Assembly (NCBI GenBank): GCA_903919165.1
Contig: CAIXHJ010000400.1
Coordinates: forward strand, 1-23,253
DNA: 23,253 bases
Source: an uncultured Holophagaceae bacterium
GTDB lineage: Bacteria; Acidobacteriota; Holophagae; Holophagales; Holophagaceae
Direction of reading: 5' to 3'
Shown here: piece after piece, positions 22,755 through 23,253 of the stretch
Layout of the letters: each line of letters begins with the position of its first letter
Numbering within the stretch: position 1 is the first letter of the stretch
The notes under the pieces: generated by a model
Databases searched by the model: none
Seen by the model: only the letters and a program-made list of their open reading frames with translations
What the model was told of the DNA's origin: nothing
Program-made: the position numbers and the translations under genes

Positions 22755-23253
22755 TTGAACCGTCGTCTTGCCGCCCCCGTTGGTATCACTGGCACTGGAG
22801 AGTTTTTCCCTCCTCGCGTGGTCACCAATGACGATCTGTCCAAGATCATGGCGACCACCGACGAATGGATCCGGAGCCGCACGGGTATTCGCGAGCGCCG
22901 CTGGGTCGAACCCGGCACAGGCGCCTCTCAGCTGGGAGCCCCAGCCCTCCAGATGGCTCTGGACAATCGGGGCCTCAAGGCCTCTGAACTGGATTTGATC
23001 CTGGTCACCACCGTGACACCCGATACCCTGTTCCCCGCTACTTCCTGTCGAATCCAGGACATGGTCGGCGCCAGCAACGCCTTCGGCTTCGACTTGAACG
23101 CCGCCTGCTCGGGCTTTCTCTACGCCCTCACCACCGCCGCCAGCATGGTGGCTGCCGGGGCCATCCGCCGTGCGGGCGTGGTCGGCGTGGACATCATGTC
23201 CACCATCATCAACCTGGAGGACCGCGCGACTTCCGTGCTGTTCGGGGACGGGG
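22755..23253 (+). CDS. fabH: 3-oxoacyl-ACP synthase III FabH (5' part, cut by window end)
   Basis: The first 166 residues of beta-ketoacyl-ACP synthase III, which condenses acetyl-CoA (or another acyl-CoA) with malonyl-ACP to start fatty-acid synthesis. Visible features are ITGTGEFFPPRVVTNDDL, the TDEWIRSRTGIRER motif typical of FabH, and the active-site cysteine Cys118 in NAACSGF; the catalytic His and Asn would lie beyond the window. The start is the TTG at 22755: CCGGAGG lies 4-5 nt before it and the upstream in-frame ATG at 22722 is stopped at once by TGA. The gene continues past 23253. Residues seen so far cannot tell acetyl-CoA preference from branched acyl-CoA preference. Confidence 0.95.
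   Translation, partial: MNRRLAAPVGITGTGEFFPPRVVTNDDLSKIMATTDEWIRSRTGIRERRWVEPGTGASQLGAPALQMALDNRGLKASELDLILVTTVTPDTLFPATSCRIQDMVGASNAFGFDLNAACSGFLYALTTAASMVAAGAIRRAGVVGVDIMSTIINLEDRATSVLFGDG

Noticed and set aside
1..23253. CRISPR arrays, tRNA/rRNA genes, insertion sequences or phage genes
   Set aside because: No direct-repeat arrays, cloverleaf-like sequences, transposase motifs or terminal repeats were recognised by reading; the window is nearly filled by conserved housekeeping and phosphate genes.

Overview
The window is a gene-dense stretch of a high-GC, diderm (Gram-negative) bacterial chromosome. The outer membrane is implied by lptD and kdsB, which serve LPS export and Kdo activation. 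The gene content would fit a Holophaga/Geothrix-type acidobacterium, but that placement is a guess from general gene style and was not tested. There are no tRNA or rRNA genes, CRISPR arrays, insertion sequences or phage genes. Only one stretch longer than 300 bases lacks a gene: the pstS-rng divergent region, 13803-14127.

Positions 1-3370 (minus strand): a hemolysin-III/PAQR membrane protein, preceded by a tightly coupled four-gene operon. In transcription order the operon encodes a GNAT N-acyltransferase, a PlsC-type acyltransferase, an arginase/agmatinase-family ureohydrolase and a 168-residue protein of unknown function. Positions 3556-13802: a nearly complete phosphate module. It holds a PhoU-like Pit accessory protein and the Pit transporter (minus), the PhoR sensor kinase (plus), and pstS-pstC-pstA-pstB-phoU-phoB (minus). 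PhoR and PhoB are on opposite strands and their 3' ends overlap by 31 bp. PstC carries about 370 extra residues that look like a repeat or propeller domain, and PstA carries an inserted extracytoplasmic domain with a predicted coiled coil. Three TGTNAC half-sites spaced 10-11 bp upstream of pstS look like a Pho box, and a strong hairpin separates pstS from pstC.

Positions 13803-19405 (plus strand): a candidate promoter and long leader, then an RNase E/G with a basic, proline-rich tail, a ZIP metal transporter and LptD, apparently one operon. Positions 19389-22675 (minus strand): a diguanylate cyclase with degenerate receiver domains, thioredoxin reductase and KdsB. From 22755 (plus strand): the 5' part of fabH, cut by the window end.

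How they work together: PstSCAB and Pit import phosphate. PhoU, PhoR and PhoB form the sensing loop, and the Pho box is the likely control point. The acyltransferase/ureohydrolase operon next to pit could be a phosphate-sparing lipid pathway, because a GNAT plus a PlsC enzyme is the OlsB/OlsA arrangement of ornithine-lipid synthesis and an arginase would supply ornithine. That is an inference, and it is the most interesting hypothesis in the window. The right-hand third serves envelope biogenesis, RNA processing, redox and fatty-acid initiation.
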